Shown: positions 54,484 through 64,000 of the stretch, piece by piece
Layout: the number at the start of each line of letters is the position of its first letter
Position numbering within the stretch: position 1 is the stretch's first letter
Assembly: GCF_020509005.1 (NCBI RefSeq)
Contig: NC_063012.1
Span: forward strand, 1,798,001-1,862,000
Direction: 5' to 3'
DNA length: 64,000 nt
DNA from: Fulvia fulva
Taxonomy: Eukaryota > Ascomycota > Dothideomycetes > Mycosphaerellales > Mycosphaerellaceae
Notes under the pieces: generated by a model
Seen by the model: the letters and a program-made list of their open reading frames with translations, nothing else
Databases searched by the model: none
What the model was told of the DNA's origin: nothing
Translations under genes and position numbers: made by a program

Positions 54484-55674
54484 ATGGGTCTTGCGTCCTT
54501 CTTCGCCCAGTGGCGTGGACCGAAAACAAAAGCCGAAACACATCGGTCGCAACCAGCACGTCGCTCAAATGGCCTTCGTTTGGCGTCCACTCCGAGACAC
54601 GAAAGGATCGGCTCATACGAAACAACAACGGGACCGATGATTGCATTGCCTTCACATCCATCCACCGCTGCAACAGCTCGCGTTCCCGCCAGCAAAGAAG
54701 AACGGAGGAAAAGTAGAGGTGCAAACTTGTCACAATACAAGACACAGACTCGATCGAGCGACCGCCGCAGCAGCATTGTCGGAGGCCGACCTGATGATGA
54801 TGAGAATGTTCCTTCCATGCCAGGACGAGCCTTCAGGCGAGCCGAGAAGTCGCGAGATGAGTTCGAGATGATGCCACCCGGCACTGCTGCGTCGAACGAG
54901 TCGCAGACGTCCGCCACTACTTCCAAGTCGAAACGATTCTCCTTCGGACACACGTTGAGCAGGAGGAAATCATGGTTCTCGTCCAACCGACCGACCATAA
55001 CGGCAGCAGATATGCCACCACTGCCGCCAATGCCAATTAGCGTGCCTGAAACGAATCCGTCCACGACAGCCACCGTGCCTTCGGATAAGAGACATCGCAG
55101 AGCTGCGTCCAGAGCTGCGTCCATCGGATCTACTACCAGCACCGTGAGAGGACCAAAGCGCCGCTCCTGGTGGGCATCCTCAAACCCAGACGACTCGGAA
55201 GATGAGGAGGTCCCCCCGGTCCCAAGTCTTATCCGTGACCAGAATTATACGCCAGATTCCATGAACAGCGATCCGTTCGATCACGTTGATCTGTCTCGCA
55301 ATCCAGATCTGACCGAGACGACAACACGCACATCCTCCGTCAAATCGCCCCGACCGCTCAGTGTCTGCACTGTGAAAACTGTCAGGTCATATAAGCCCAA
55401 GTCAGCAGTGAAAGGCTTCATGAACTCAACAAGCGGCGCAACTGAGTCGGCACGTCTTAGCTACCGGAAATCGTTCAACATCCAGGACGATGCAGCTATG
55501 GTCTGCTTGACAGACGAACAGCGTGTAGAGTGGGCGAAACTCATGAATGAGGGGGATACTTTCCGGGACCGACCGAGCCTAAAGTCGACGAACAGCTATG
55601 CGTCAGAAGTCAGTGTCAAGGACAGATTTGCGAATGACCAAGCTCTTGCTGCGCTTGAGTTTGGGACTCGGTAG
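54484..55674 (+). CDS. Disordered hypothetical protein
   Basis: A 396-residue single-exon frame. I do not recognise the family. Most of the chain is Ser/Thr/Arg/Pro-rich and predicted disordered, with basic Ser clusters such as KSKRFSFGHTLSRRKSWFSS and RRSWWASSNPDDSEDEE that resemble kinase target sites. The proline run DMPPLPPMPISVP could bind SH3 or similar domains. The C-terminal ~70 residues look more ordered, with AMVCLTDEQRVEWAKLMNEG and VKDRFANDQALAALEFG. Those two segments are the best search seeds. The start MGLASFFAQWRG is the first Met and has a weakly amphipathic look. An overlapping 250-codon frame on the minus strand (54390-55142) is a shadow with no domain. Confidence 0.75.
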   Translation: MGLASFFAQWRGPKTKAETHRSQPARRSNGLRLASTPRHERIGSYETTTGPMIALPSHPSTAATARVPASKEERRKSRGANLSQYKTQTRSSDRRSSIVGGRPDDDENVPSMPGRAFRRAEKSRDEFEMMPPGTAASNESQTSATTSKSKRFSFGHTLSRRKSWFSSNRPTITAADMPPLPPMPISVPETNPSTTATVPSDKRHRRAASRAASIGSTTSTVRGPKRRSWWASSNPDDSEDEEVPPVPSLIRDQNYTPDSMNSDPFDHVDLSRNPDLTETTTRTSSVKSPRPLSVCTVKTVRSYKPKSAVKGFMNSTSGATESARLSYRKSFNIQDDAAMVCLTDEQRVEWAKLMNEGDTFRDRPSLKSTNSYASEVSVKDRFANDQALAALEFGTR

Positions 55675-55995
55675 CGCGTGCGACATTACTGCTCATATGT
55701 TGAATATAAAGGTGCATTGGTGGCGTCTAGATGGGAACAGGACTTTACGAGTATAGAAGAAGTCATGCATTTTATGTCACCCGGGTTCCGTTTCCTGCTA
55801 TGGAGGCTATCGCCGTCGTCGCCATGTAGAGCTTCGTAGTGCACTGACTGGCGAACGAACAGAGAATTCGAAGGCTGATCTACCTTCAAGCGTCACATAG
55901 TAACAAGCTACGCACCGCTTCCACAGCAACAACCCAAACCTTCAGCATCACCCCCTTTGCCCACAACCCCACACCACCAACCCCCACCACCCCAA
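55675..55995. other. Convergent 3' region
   Basis: About 320 bp between the 3' ends of the hypothetical protein and the SDR gene. Nothing seen beyond presumed untranslated regions; CCAACCCCCACCACC-type C-rich sequence near 55970-55990. Confidence 0.45.
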
Positions 55996-56886
55996 TCAGC
56001 AAGCCCATCCAGCATCAACAGCATACGTAGCCCCCGTCACGAACGTCGCCTCATCACTCAACAACCACACAATCAAAGTGGCCACCTCCCCCGACGTCCC
56101 CAGTCGACCCAGAGGCGTCGTCTCCTCACTCTGCTCCACGCCCTCTAAAGCGTTCCGCTTGTCCATCAGGGGCGTCTGGATCGAGCCCGGAGTCACGGCA
56201 TTCACGCGAACGTTGCGCGAGCCAACTTCCTTGGCAGCAGAGCGGACGAGGCCGAGAACGCCGTGCTTGCTTGCTGCGTAGGCGGCGTGTTTGGCGAATC
56301 CGAGAGTGCCTTGGACTGAGCTGACGCAGACTATGCTTCCCGGACCGGGTATTGCTTGGAGTTCGGCTCGGAGACAGTACATCATGCCTGAAGAAGATTT
56401 CCAAAGTTAATGCATTGCAGAGAACCACAAAAATGTGGATGGAAGCGTACCCGTAAGATTAACAGCCATGATAAGATCCCACTGATCATCCTCAAGCTCT
56501 TCTACCTACACGTCCCACATCATCAGCACATTCCAACATTTCCCCTTCAAATACACCAACATGTTACACACCATCCTCGTCCCATGATGCTTCCCAATAA
56601 CTCCCGCACAATTCGCAGCACCCGACAACTTCCCGAATTGCTCCACCACACCTTTAATCCAATCATCGACAGAATCTCTCTCCGCCACATTAACTTTCGT
56701 ATACCTCACCCGTCCCTCAAACGCCCTCAAGGTCTCCTTGGCAGTTACCAGAGCAGCATCGTCGACATCGCCAATTGCGACTGCAGCGCCTCTCGACAGT
56801 AGAAGCTGGGAAGTCGCAAGGCCGATTCCGCTGGCTCCACCTGTGACGGCGTAGACTTTGTCTTGGAGGTCGTTGTCGCGACCCAT
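55996..56886 (-). CDS. Short-chain dehydrogenase/reductase (classical SDR)
   Basis: Three exons: 56572-56886, 56451-56505 and 55996-56387. Introns are 66 bp (56506-56571, GTGTGT donor, GTGCTGATG branch, GTGTAG acceptor) and 63 bp (56388-56450, GTACGC...TTCAG). The product is 253 residues, standard for classical SDRs. The NAD(P) site TGGASGIG is at residues 15-22; DVDD after strand 2 suggests NAD preference. NCAG replaces the usual NNAG. The catalytic set is Ser147 (VSSVQG), Tyr160 and Lys164 (YAASK). Substrate unknown; the closest general type is FabG/3-oxoacyl-reductase-like or secondary alcohol dehydrogenase. It has no targeting signal. The middle exon (55 nt) is supported by frame continuity to AVNLTGMMYC. 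Confidence 0.88.
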
Positions 56887-57343
56887 TGTGGTAGGGGACG
56901 AAAGCGAGGGATTCGATTCACGGGTGATGGTGTAGGACTTGACAGCGGTATCGATGGGTGACTGACCGGCTCACGATGTACCGTCAAGTCGGATCTTTGG
57001 AGAGCGATGTGGAGCTCCGGGTAAATAGAACTACTACCGGGTGAATTGTGAGGGATACGAGAGTCGTGTTCTCTTGCGTTTGGGAAGTCACCTTCTGTAT
57101 TCGGCGTATTGTCTGCGTCTCAACCGTTACCGTGGGCTAGTGGTATGATCTGTTGGTCGTCTATGGCAGGTGCGTGATCACTTCATGCTCTGCTTCCGCA
57201 GCGTCTAGGCCAGGCATTGACGTAGCCACTTGGGAGGCAGAAGTGTGACAACTGCTTGTCCACTGTTCACATGCTTTAATATCTTGTCATACGTTGGAGC
57301 ATCAAATACCTCCATCATTTTGCCTACCAACGTCACGCTCCAA
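56887..57343. other. Intergenic, SDR promoter and GH43 3' side
   Basis: About 457 bp, holding the promoter of the SDR gene (minus strand) and the 3' region of the GH43 gene (minus strand). No ORF or repeat of note. Confidence 0.45.
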
Positions 57344-58321
57344 TCATTCCTGAGGATGAGCCAACCTCAACCGCCCCTCCTCATCATACACAAGCTCCCG
57401 AATCTTCGCAGACCGCAAATGATTATGCCCAGATATCGAAGTATCATGATAGCAAAGATACGTCTTGCCCTTGAACTCAACAATCGAATGATGCGTAGTC
57501 CAGCCCTGTACCGGCTCCAGGATCCGACCGGCATAGGTGAAAGGCCCAATGGGTGAATCCCCTACTGCGTAGACAATGTAGTGAGTATCGCCTGTGCTAT
57601 AGCTGAAATAGTACCTGCCATTCGGTCCCTTGTGCATCCAAGCAGCCTCGAAGAAGCGTCTGTCGTGGTCGCTGGAGTGGATCGGCTTCCCATCGCGGTC
57701 ATTGATCACAAGCTCGTGAACGCCTCCGTTGAAGGACTTCATGTCATCGCTTAGTGTCGCCACTCGAGGCGTGAGGGCTGCTTCATCTCCGGCAGCCTCC
57801 ATAGTTTGATAGGCATTGCCATCAAATTCGCCCGTTCGCCAACACTGAAGTTGACCACCCCAAATACCGCCAAAATACAAATACGCCTCGCTATCATCAT
57901 CAACAAGCACAGCAGGATCAATACTATAGCTTCCAGCAATAGGTTCCGCCTCCGGTTTGAATGGTCCTTCAGGCGTGTCACTCACAGCAACGCCAATCCG
58001 GAAGATACCCTCTTTGTCCCTAGCTGGGAAGTAGAAGTAGTACTTTCCGTTCTTGTAGCCACAATCGGGTGCCCAAAGTTGCTTCGAAGCCCAGGGGACG
58101 TCTTCGAGACCGAAAGCTTTGCCGTGGACTGTTACTTTGCCGCCTATGTCGTCCATGGAGAGGACGTGGTAGTCGGCCATGTCGTATTGGCTGCCATTGT
58201 CGTCGTCTGGGATGGTGGTGCGGCGATCGTGGGAAGGATATATGTATAGTTTGTTGTTGAAGACGCGGCCGGAAGGGTCGGCGAAGAAGTTGTCCTGGAC
58301 GAGGGGTGCTGAATCGGCCAT
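57344..58321 (-). CDS. Glycoside hydrolase family 43, intracellular
   Basis: Five-bladed propeller hydrolase of clan GH-F (beta-xylosidase, alpha-L-arabinofuranosidase or related exo-activity). I start at 58321 (MADSAPLVQDNF), giving 325 residues, because the upstream 62 codons of the open frame have no family character. The three catalytic carboxylates are visible: Asp15 (NFFADPSG, base), Asp135 (SYSIDPAV, pKa modulator) and Glu225 (FFEAAWMHKG, acid). QLWAPDCGYKNGKYYFYFPA (about 81-100) is the classic propeller segment and TTHHSIVEF holds the metal-binding His. No signal peptide is present with this start, so it probably acts on imported oligosaccharides in the cytosol. Same strand as the Btn1 gene, 280 bp downstream of it. 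Confidence 0.9.
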   Translation of the reverse strand: MADSAPLVQDNFFADPSGRVFNNKLYIYPSHDRRTTIPDDDNGSQYDMADYHVLSMDDIGGKVTVHGKAFGLEDVPWASKQLWAPDCGYKNGKYYFYFPARDKEGIFRIGVAVSDTPEGPFKPEAEPIAGSYSIDPAVLVDDDSEAYLYFGGIWGGQLQCWRTGEFDGNAYQTMEAAGDEAALTPRVATLSDDMKSFNGGVHELVINDRDGKPIHSSDHDRRFFEAAWMHKGPNGRYYFSYSTGDTHYIVYAVGDSPIGPFTYAGRILEPVQGWTTHHSIVEFKGKTYLCYHDTSISGHNHLRSAKIRELVYDEEGRLRLAHPQE

Positions 58322-58601
58322 GTTCGCGGGGGGAAAGAGTATGTTACTTTGCCCTTTGGAGACGTTTATGAAGAACACAGGCCTCATATAAGTGTACTGT
58401 AGATTAGCCTCTTCAGTGACCATGGTCCAGCTTAGGCTAAAGTGAGACGATCGGCTTGGCACCAGCATGCAGTCTGCCGTGTCTGGAAAGTCGCTGCTTA
58501 AATGCATGGCTCAACAGCAGAGTGTAGACAGTGCTCAAGGTGGTATAGTGCTTGGTGGTATCAACGATGCTGACAGTAAGGCTATCGGAGACTTACCACA
58601 C

Positions 58602-60005
58602 TCAAAGCTTTCTGCACCAGTCTCTTCCGTGATTGACCTGCCAGTTGCACAGCGCCGTCTCCATCCCTGCTCCTAGCAGACCGGCAAAGAAGATACCAGC
58701 GCTATCGCTCACAGTGACCGCTCCAAGGCTGAATTCTCGCTCTTCGTCCGCTATGTCTTCGCGGATGGCAGCAAATGTCGAGACGTAGACCAGACCACCA
58801 AGTAGACCTTCCCATAAAATGACGACAAACACAAACCAGACTGTTGGGATGAACGGAAACAGAGCGTGTCCTGCGAGGGCGACTAGGTTGAGAACTTGGA
58901 GGAAGGTCGGAGTGTACAAGCTCCTGATGCGGATGAATGGTAGTGAAGACCTCGAAATGAAAACTCCCACTTGGTAGATTGTGCCGTAGGTTGGGTAGAA
59001 TGCTCGGTAGTGTTTGAAGGGCGACTCGTCGAGTGGGAACAGCAAGGTCGGTGCAACGCCCTGGTTGATCGTGTATTCCGCCAGGTAGACCAGGAACAAT
59101 GGAACCATGTACGGCACGACCAGGCCTTTGGCTCGCACGAGCTTCGCTTTGAGATCAATCCATGCTCGCGCCATCCAGGTGTGATGTTGTCCGTATGCTG
59201 GTGAGGCGGATCTGGCAGCGCTTTGCGCGAGCAAGCCGGCTGATTCGGGGTGCTCTGTCGCTGCCACATCCTCCTCGCGGTCCACTTGTTCGTATCCTCG
59301 CTCTTTTCGGCGCGCGCCCTTCAACGGCGCCAGAGGTAGCAGCATGAAGTAGCTGCCCAGCATGACCACCGACAGCACGGTGCTCGATAGTAGTGTCGCA
59401 TGGACGCTGACCCCAAACGTCGTGGTCGCGAGAGTATAGGCACCAGCTCCGATCAAACCTGCTGCACCAGTGCCTGATCCCCACGCTGCTAGACTGAGGT
59501 GCCCATAGTAATGTGTGAGGCTGAGGAAGTTCACTTCTCCGGCGCCGGAACTTATGTTTGCGACAACTATGCCAGCTAGCTTACTGGACAAACTGAATGC
59601 GTCTGTAGTGTTCGGCGAGAGGGCGACCGCCAGCATGCCACATGTTGACAGCAACGCAAATATCACTGTCCTTACAGAGTACGGTATCAGGTGTATGACA
59701 TAGGGCGTGACAATCTTCGTCGCCAGTCCGGGCACGATGCATGCTAGAAGTACTGTCGCTTTGGGTATGGACGGTCCGACGAGGTCGAGGGCGGCGGTGA
59801 GGATGATCACGTAGAAGACGTTGTTGATGAGGCCTACAGTCAAGTATCAGAAACGTGATTGGAGGTGTGGCAGCCGAAACATTGCAGCCTTACCGAACAG
59901 CCAAAAGGCAAGACAGACCCGGATCGATGCATTCTCGAACTTAGAGTTGAGGCGGCTCACAAACAACCGCCACGACGATGAAGGCGCGCCCGGCATCGGT
60001 AGCAT
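58602..60005 (-). CDS. BTN1: Battenin/CLN3 homologue Btn1
   Basis: Multi-pass vacuolar membrane protein, homologue of human CLN3 (Batten disease) and yeast Btn1/Yhc3, involved in vacuolar pH and basic amino acid balance. Two exons, 59894-60005 and 58602-59833, with a 60-bp intron (59834-59893, GTAAGG donor, TTGACTGTAG acceptor), 447 residues; family size is ~400-450. Exon 1 ends RVCLAFWLFG and continues LINNVFYVIILTAALDLVG, the conserved first membrane segment. About ten hydrophobic segments follow; ISSGAGEVNFLSLTHYYG and AAWGSGTGAAGLIGAG are the CLN3 signature region. A hydrophilic loop at about 225-265 separates the halves. It ends DWCRKL. It shares a 547-bp divergent promoter with RXT3. 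Confidence 0.92.
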
Positions 60006-60552
60006 GTCCCTCTACATGCCCTGAAAGGTGGACACTACGTCGGTGTGTCGGTAGAGGAGAGGGTGAACCGTGAGAGGAAGGAGTGGACTCAGTGGAGAAC
60101 GACGCAACAAAGAACAAAGGCACGTGAGAGTGTACAAAACGACGATGTTGCTTTCACATGATGCACACGAGGCTTTTGAGCGTCCCGAGAGCTTTTTGGG
60201 TAAGGTGCAGGTGCTGATCGGATCCTTGTTCCCTGCTAAACCTTCCAAGATCGACAGGGAAGGTGCGTAGTGCGAAACCAAAACAGTGCGTCCAGTTCTG
60301 TGTCCTCTCGAGCCTCTTGCTTCCGCACTGCGCAGGGAGAACCACCGTCTTCTTTCCCTTCCCACTCTTCTGCTTCCGCACTGCTGTAGCATTGTTTCGT
60401 CGCTCAATTGCACGTACAACGCGTATATCGCCTACCCACCCCTCCCCGACATGGGAGACATGGCTTAAATGGCGACATGATCGACAACGTCTCGCGCTCG
60501 CCGAGAGAGCCGCACGAAACGAAACGCCGCTCCGCATACAACGATACACATA
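60006..60552. promoter_or_regulatory. Divergent promoter region (BTN1 / RXT3)
   Basis: 547 bp between divergent start codons. A 14-bp direct repeat TGCTTCCGCACTGC occurs at 60318-60331 and 60371-60384, 53 bp apart, and could be a duplicated factor site. No other element recognised. Several short frames here are shadows. Confidence 0.5.
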
Positions 60553-63500
60553 ATGGATCGCATGCCGTATGGTCGGCCACAGGAGCGTGAGCTCGGCCAC
60601 AACCAGACAGCACCACCGCCAGCGAGCCACGCATCTCCGTTCCCACCGCCCACAACGCAGCAGCCACCGATGCAAATACCATTTTCCGACCCGTTTCACT
60701 CGAGTCGAGACCCTTTCCTGCCGGGCGGGAGCAGACGCAGCAGTCTGGGGTTGTCGTCAAGAGCATGGCCACCATCGCAAGGTACGTTCCTCGCCCGGCG
60801 ACATCATCATCACATGGGCTGGAATTAGAAGGGCGTGAAGGGGAGGCGGGAAGACCAGGGATGGCTGCCAGAGATGCGACACGCGCCAAGCAATCAAAGC
60901 AGAGCTTCTGCAGAGCGATAGCATCAGCTTATCCCGCAGCCCACCCCAACGCGCGGAGGAACGCCGGGCGGTCAGGTACATGCCATCATCGCCCGCAGCG
61001 TCTTGCAGGTGTTTCGCAGCCGCTGCACCATCATCCGCTCGCTTGTCGGAGCTGTGCGCCGCATGATTCAGTCAGCCAGCTCGCCAGCTCGGTCTGGGCG
61101 CGTCGGTATGATGCAGAGTACCGTTTGTCCACGTCGCATGGATGTGCCCTGCTGCTGGTCACTGCAGCACAGCGCAGGCTCAGCGGACAGGCATCTGGGG
61201 CTGAGTGGATTCACATCCCCGCATCGGCCTGCGCCAGGATCTCAAACTCTATGCGGGAGCTCTCTCGGCAGGCTCTGACAGCTCATGTGAACGAACCTTA
61301 ATCGCTGACTTTTACTTCGTCCAGGAAACAACGCTCCTGTCTCTCACCAGCACCACCCGCTGCATCTCTCGCCGCCCGCCCAGCCTGTGTCGCAAGGCCC
61401 GCCGCTGCCCCCGCCGCCCGCCAATGGTCTCACGATGCCACCGCAGCCTTACGACGATGTGCGACGACGCTCCATTGGCGCTGCGGGCAGCCCTCAGCAG
61501 TACGGACGAGGTGACCATCGACTGCACAAATTTTCGAGCTTCGAACGTTACTAATGCTGCCGAACAGCTCCTGTAGACCCACCGCCGCCGCCCCCATCAT
61601 TCCCTGCACGAAATATGCCACCGCCGTCTCCACCGCAAAACGCGCCTCCTCCCTCGTCGCATTTCGGTCCTGCACCCCGTGGTCCCCCGATCTCTTCTCC
61701 GTTTGCAGCCATGCGCGATCCTGCCAGTCACCGACCAGACATGTCGATATCAGCGATACTCGGTGGTGGGGACGGTCACAGGCCGAATGGCTCACCACAC
61801 AGCTCTGCAGTCGCACCAGCGCTGACGCCACGGTCGATGCAACCACCATCGCCAGGAAGAGCTCGATCGTCTAGTATGCGTGAAGCTGGTGATAGAAACA
61901 TGAACAACTCGAGTCCTCCGCGACCAGGGATGTTTGGAGAACCAGCGCGCATGGGATCAGAGCCACAAAGAGATGGAATGTATGGATCTCCTCATTTTCG
62001 ACGAGGACCAGGACATAGTTTCCTTGCGTTTCAGCCTTCGCAAGAGCATGCGCATCACTTGAATGGACACGGCGCGCCAGTGCGACCAAACAGTCAGCCT
62101 GTCGAGACCTTCCCACGGCATGTCGATGATCTGGTTCGACGTGAAGGGCCTTTTGAGCAGCGGGCTGGTCCTTTTCGACATTTCGGCGAGCCGTTAGCAT
62201 CACCCAGGCACGAGCCACCGCCGCTTCGTCAAGAACGACCGATGTTCCAGGGCGGCCTTACGTCCCATCCGCAAGAGAATGCCACATACAGCAGCCCTCG
62301 AATGGACCGCGAACGTAGCTCGCAAGGACCGTCGCGATTCCAAGGCGGTAACTTCCCGAATCCACTGCGTGACGAACAACAATCATTGTTCAGGCCGACG
62401 TTCCCGCCAACATCACACCCTGCACCTGAAGCACCGAGAGAATCGATCGAGAACCGAGCACAAGACACGCGAAGGCAACTCTCTCGGCCATCGCCTCCTC
62501 CAATGCACTTGCCTACATATGAAAGAGGGCGCAATGGCTTCGTGGATCGACCTATGACGTTGGAAGAACATCAGCGGATGGAGATGATGCATCGTGAACA
62601 ACATCGCAAAGAGAGTGAAGGCTCTGTGCACCGTGCGCTCCTCAACATTAGCCCGGAGCTGGACCGTCGCGGTCGCAACTCGCCTTTACCGCAAGCTGTC
62701 CAAGGCGCACAGCCTAGACACATCGGTCCTGGAGGGGATAACCCGGGAATCAAGATGGAATTTGGCCGAATGTTCTCGGGTTTGGGTGCAGGCGTTGGTA
62801 GCACCACGCCCAAGCCGCATTCCCACCATCCGCCGAACGGCGACACTACACCATCGCGCATGAGTCCGTCCTTGAGACACGTCGAGGGCAGCGACCTGGT
62901 GCGTGCTGCCGTTGCAGAAATAGACGAACGGCGAGCCGGCTCGAAGGCTGGGTCGAGAGCTGGAAGACGCAATAGACGGCGGTCCAGGGACGATGCAGAG
63001 CACCTGGAAGGCGATGGCAGAGGCACACCAGATCTGCAGCGCGGCGGCAAGCGTGCGAAGACTGCGCATCATCACCATCATCACGTGCATCCGCACCACC
63101 ATCATCACCACCATCACGAAGGAGGGGAGACTACTCCGGGGCCACACAACATGCCACGCTTCCCTTCGAATCCACTCTCGCACGCCAATCTCGCGGCCAG
63201 CCAAGCGCATCACCATCATCACCACCATGCACATCCCACACATCCTGGACATCACCATCACCACACGCCACGGGCAGCACCGGCTCCTCGGAAGCCAGCA
63301 GTCAGTGTTATCAGCAAGAGGGTCCTCGAAGAAACTGCGAAGAAGCCGAGAAGGCATCTTGGCTCTCAGCTCTACACAACTGACGTGACGCTTCCCGCGC
63401 CTGCTGATATCCATGTTGACTCGAAGATTAAATTCGGCAGTACATCGAAACCGATACCAGCTTTCCACGACCACCAGAATTGCACGTTCACTGTCAGAGT

Positions 63501-64000
63501 ACCTCGCGACTATCTCATACGCAGCGATACTAATGCAGATGAATACAATTTGGAGGCGATATGTAAGCGACGTCAGCTGTGGGGAACCGATATATACACA
63601 GACGATTCCGATGTTGTCGCCGCTGCGGTGCATTCGGGCTGGATTAGAGGCGACTTTGGCGAGCACAATGAAGACATCCGGCAGATCTGCGACAACACTT
63701 CAGAGCGCGATGTGGATGACGGCCCACCGCTTTCGCTGGACGAACGTCCGGCTAGGCCAGTCAAAGTGCCAGAAGGCCATGATGCGCATATCACCATTGT
63801 AATCTTACCACCGCTTGAAGCCTACGCTTCCACACATCAACACCACATCTGGTCGCGGGACTGGAACAAGACTCACGACGGAATGTCCTATATGATACAC
63901 AGGATCGACTTTGTTGACGAAGGTAGATCTGGTCGCTATGTAGAACGAAACGGAGCCGCTCGCAAAAAGCGAATCGCGATTGAGGAAGCAAACCGCAGGG
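60553..64000 (+). CDS. RXT3: Rxt3-domain protein, Rpd3L histone deacetylase complex (3' partial)
   Basis: Exons 60553-60781, 61325-61510 and 61568-64000 (open to the edge), at least 949 residues. Intron 1 is long at 543 bp (GTACGT donor, CGCTGAC branch, GTCCAG acceptor); intron 2 is 57 bp (GTGACC donor, TTACTAAT branch, AACAG acceptor). I checked the last exon by hand and found no stop. The N-terminal ~750 residues are Pro/Arg/His/Ser-rich and disordered, with two histidine clusters at about 63067-63117 and 63210-63262. The C-terminal part is the Rxt3 domain: IKFGSTSKPIPAF, FTVRVPRDYL, KRRQLWGTDIYTDDSDVVAA, HSGWIRGDFGEH and GHDAHITIVILPPLEAY. In yeast Rxt3 belongs to the large Rpd3 deacetylase complex, repressing transcription in the nucleus. 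The end of the protein lies beyond the window. Confidence 0.88.

Noticed and set aside
54390..55142. Minus-strand 250-codon ORF
   Set aside because: Antisense to the 396-residue hypothetical gene; the sense frame is longer and has coherent composition.
63060..63265. CRISPR-like or microsatellite repeat array
   Set aside because: The CAT/CAC runs are in frame within the RXT3 coding sequence and have no spacer structure.

Overview
The window is from a filamentous ascomycete (Pezizomycotina). The evidence is short introns of 48-66 bp with GTNNGT donors and CTAAC/CTGAC branch sites, fungus-specific families (Cgr1, Rxt3, Btn1, cutinase, DUF3425 bZIP), and two long blocks that look mutated by RIP (repeat-induced point mutation). 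A Dothideomycete is my guess; that part is inference.

Layout. (1) 1-~1915: 5' half of an intact LINE on the minus strand, running off the left edge. (2) ~1916-8010: RIP-ruined repeats (a LINE and two pogo/Fot1-like DNA transposons). (3) 8310-21419: a gene island with SCY1-like pseudokinase, DUF3425 bZIP factor, mitochondrial branched-chain aminotransferase, cutinase, NAD(P)HX dehydratase, a small hydrophilic protein and the mitochondrial ornithine carrier. (4) 21878-51311: a 29.4-kb nest of repeats. It holds two RIP-mutated Gypsy chromovirus copies in opposite orientation, one almost intact Copia element inserted in the plus-strand Gypsy with a clean 5-bp target duplication, two RIP-mutated Tad1-like LINEs head to head as a palindrome with ~4.8-kb arms, and several pogo/Fot1 copies, three of which share one internal deletion. 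(5) 51691-64000: a second gene island with Cgr1, a ~380-bp MITE-like inverted-repeat element, a disordered hypothetical protein, an SDR oxidoreductase, an intracellular GH43 hydrolase, the CLN3 homologue Btn1, and most of the Rpd3L subunit Rxt3 running off the right edge.

The protein genes are housekeeping or accessory metabolism and do not form a pathway cluster. The most unusual content is in the repeats. The ruined copies have lost almost all CA/TG dinucleotides and kept CG, as RIP predicts. The two intact elements show the reverse: they are rich in CA/TG and very poor in CG, with no CG at all over about 1.3 kb of the Copia pol gene. The Copia element also shows a first trace of RIP: 7 of its 8 LTR differences are CA-to-TA type, and a single in-frame TAG splits its polyprotein. 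Its primer-binding site matches the anticodon arm of initiator tRNA-Met, which suggests half-tRNA priming.

Exon joins below were worked out by eye from splice signals and frame continuity. No alignment or search was run.
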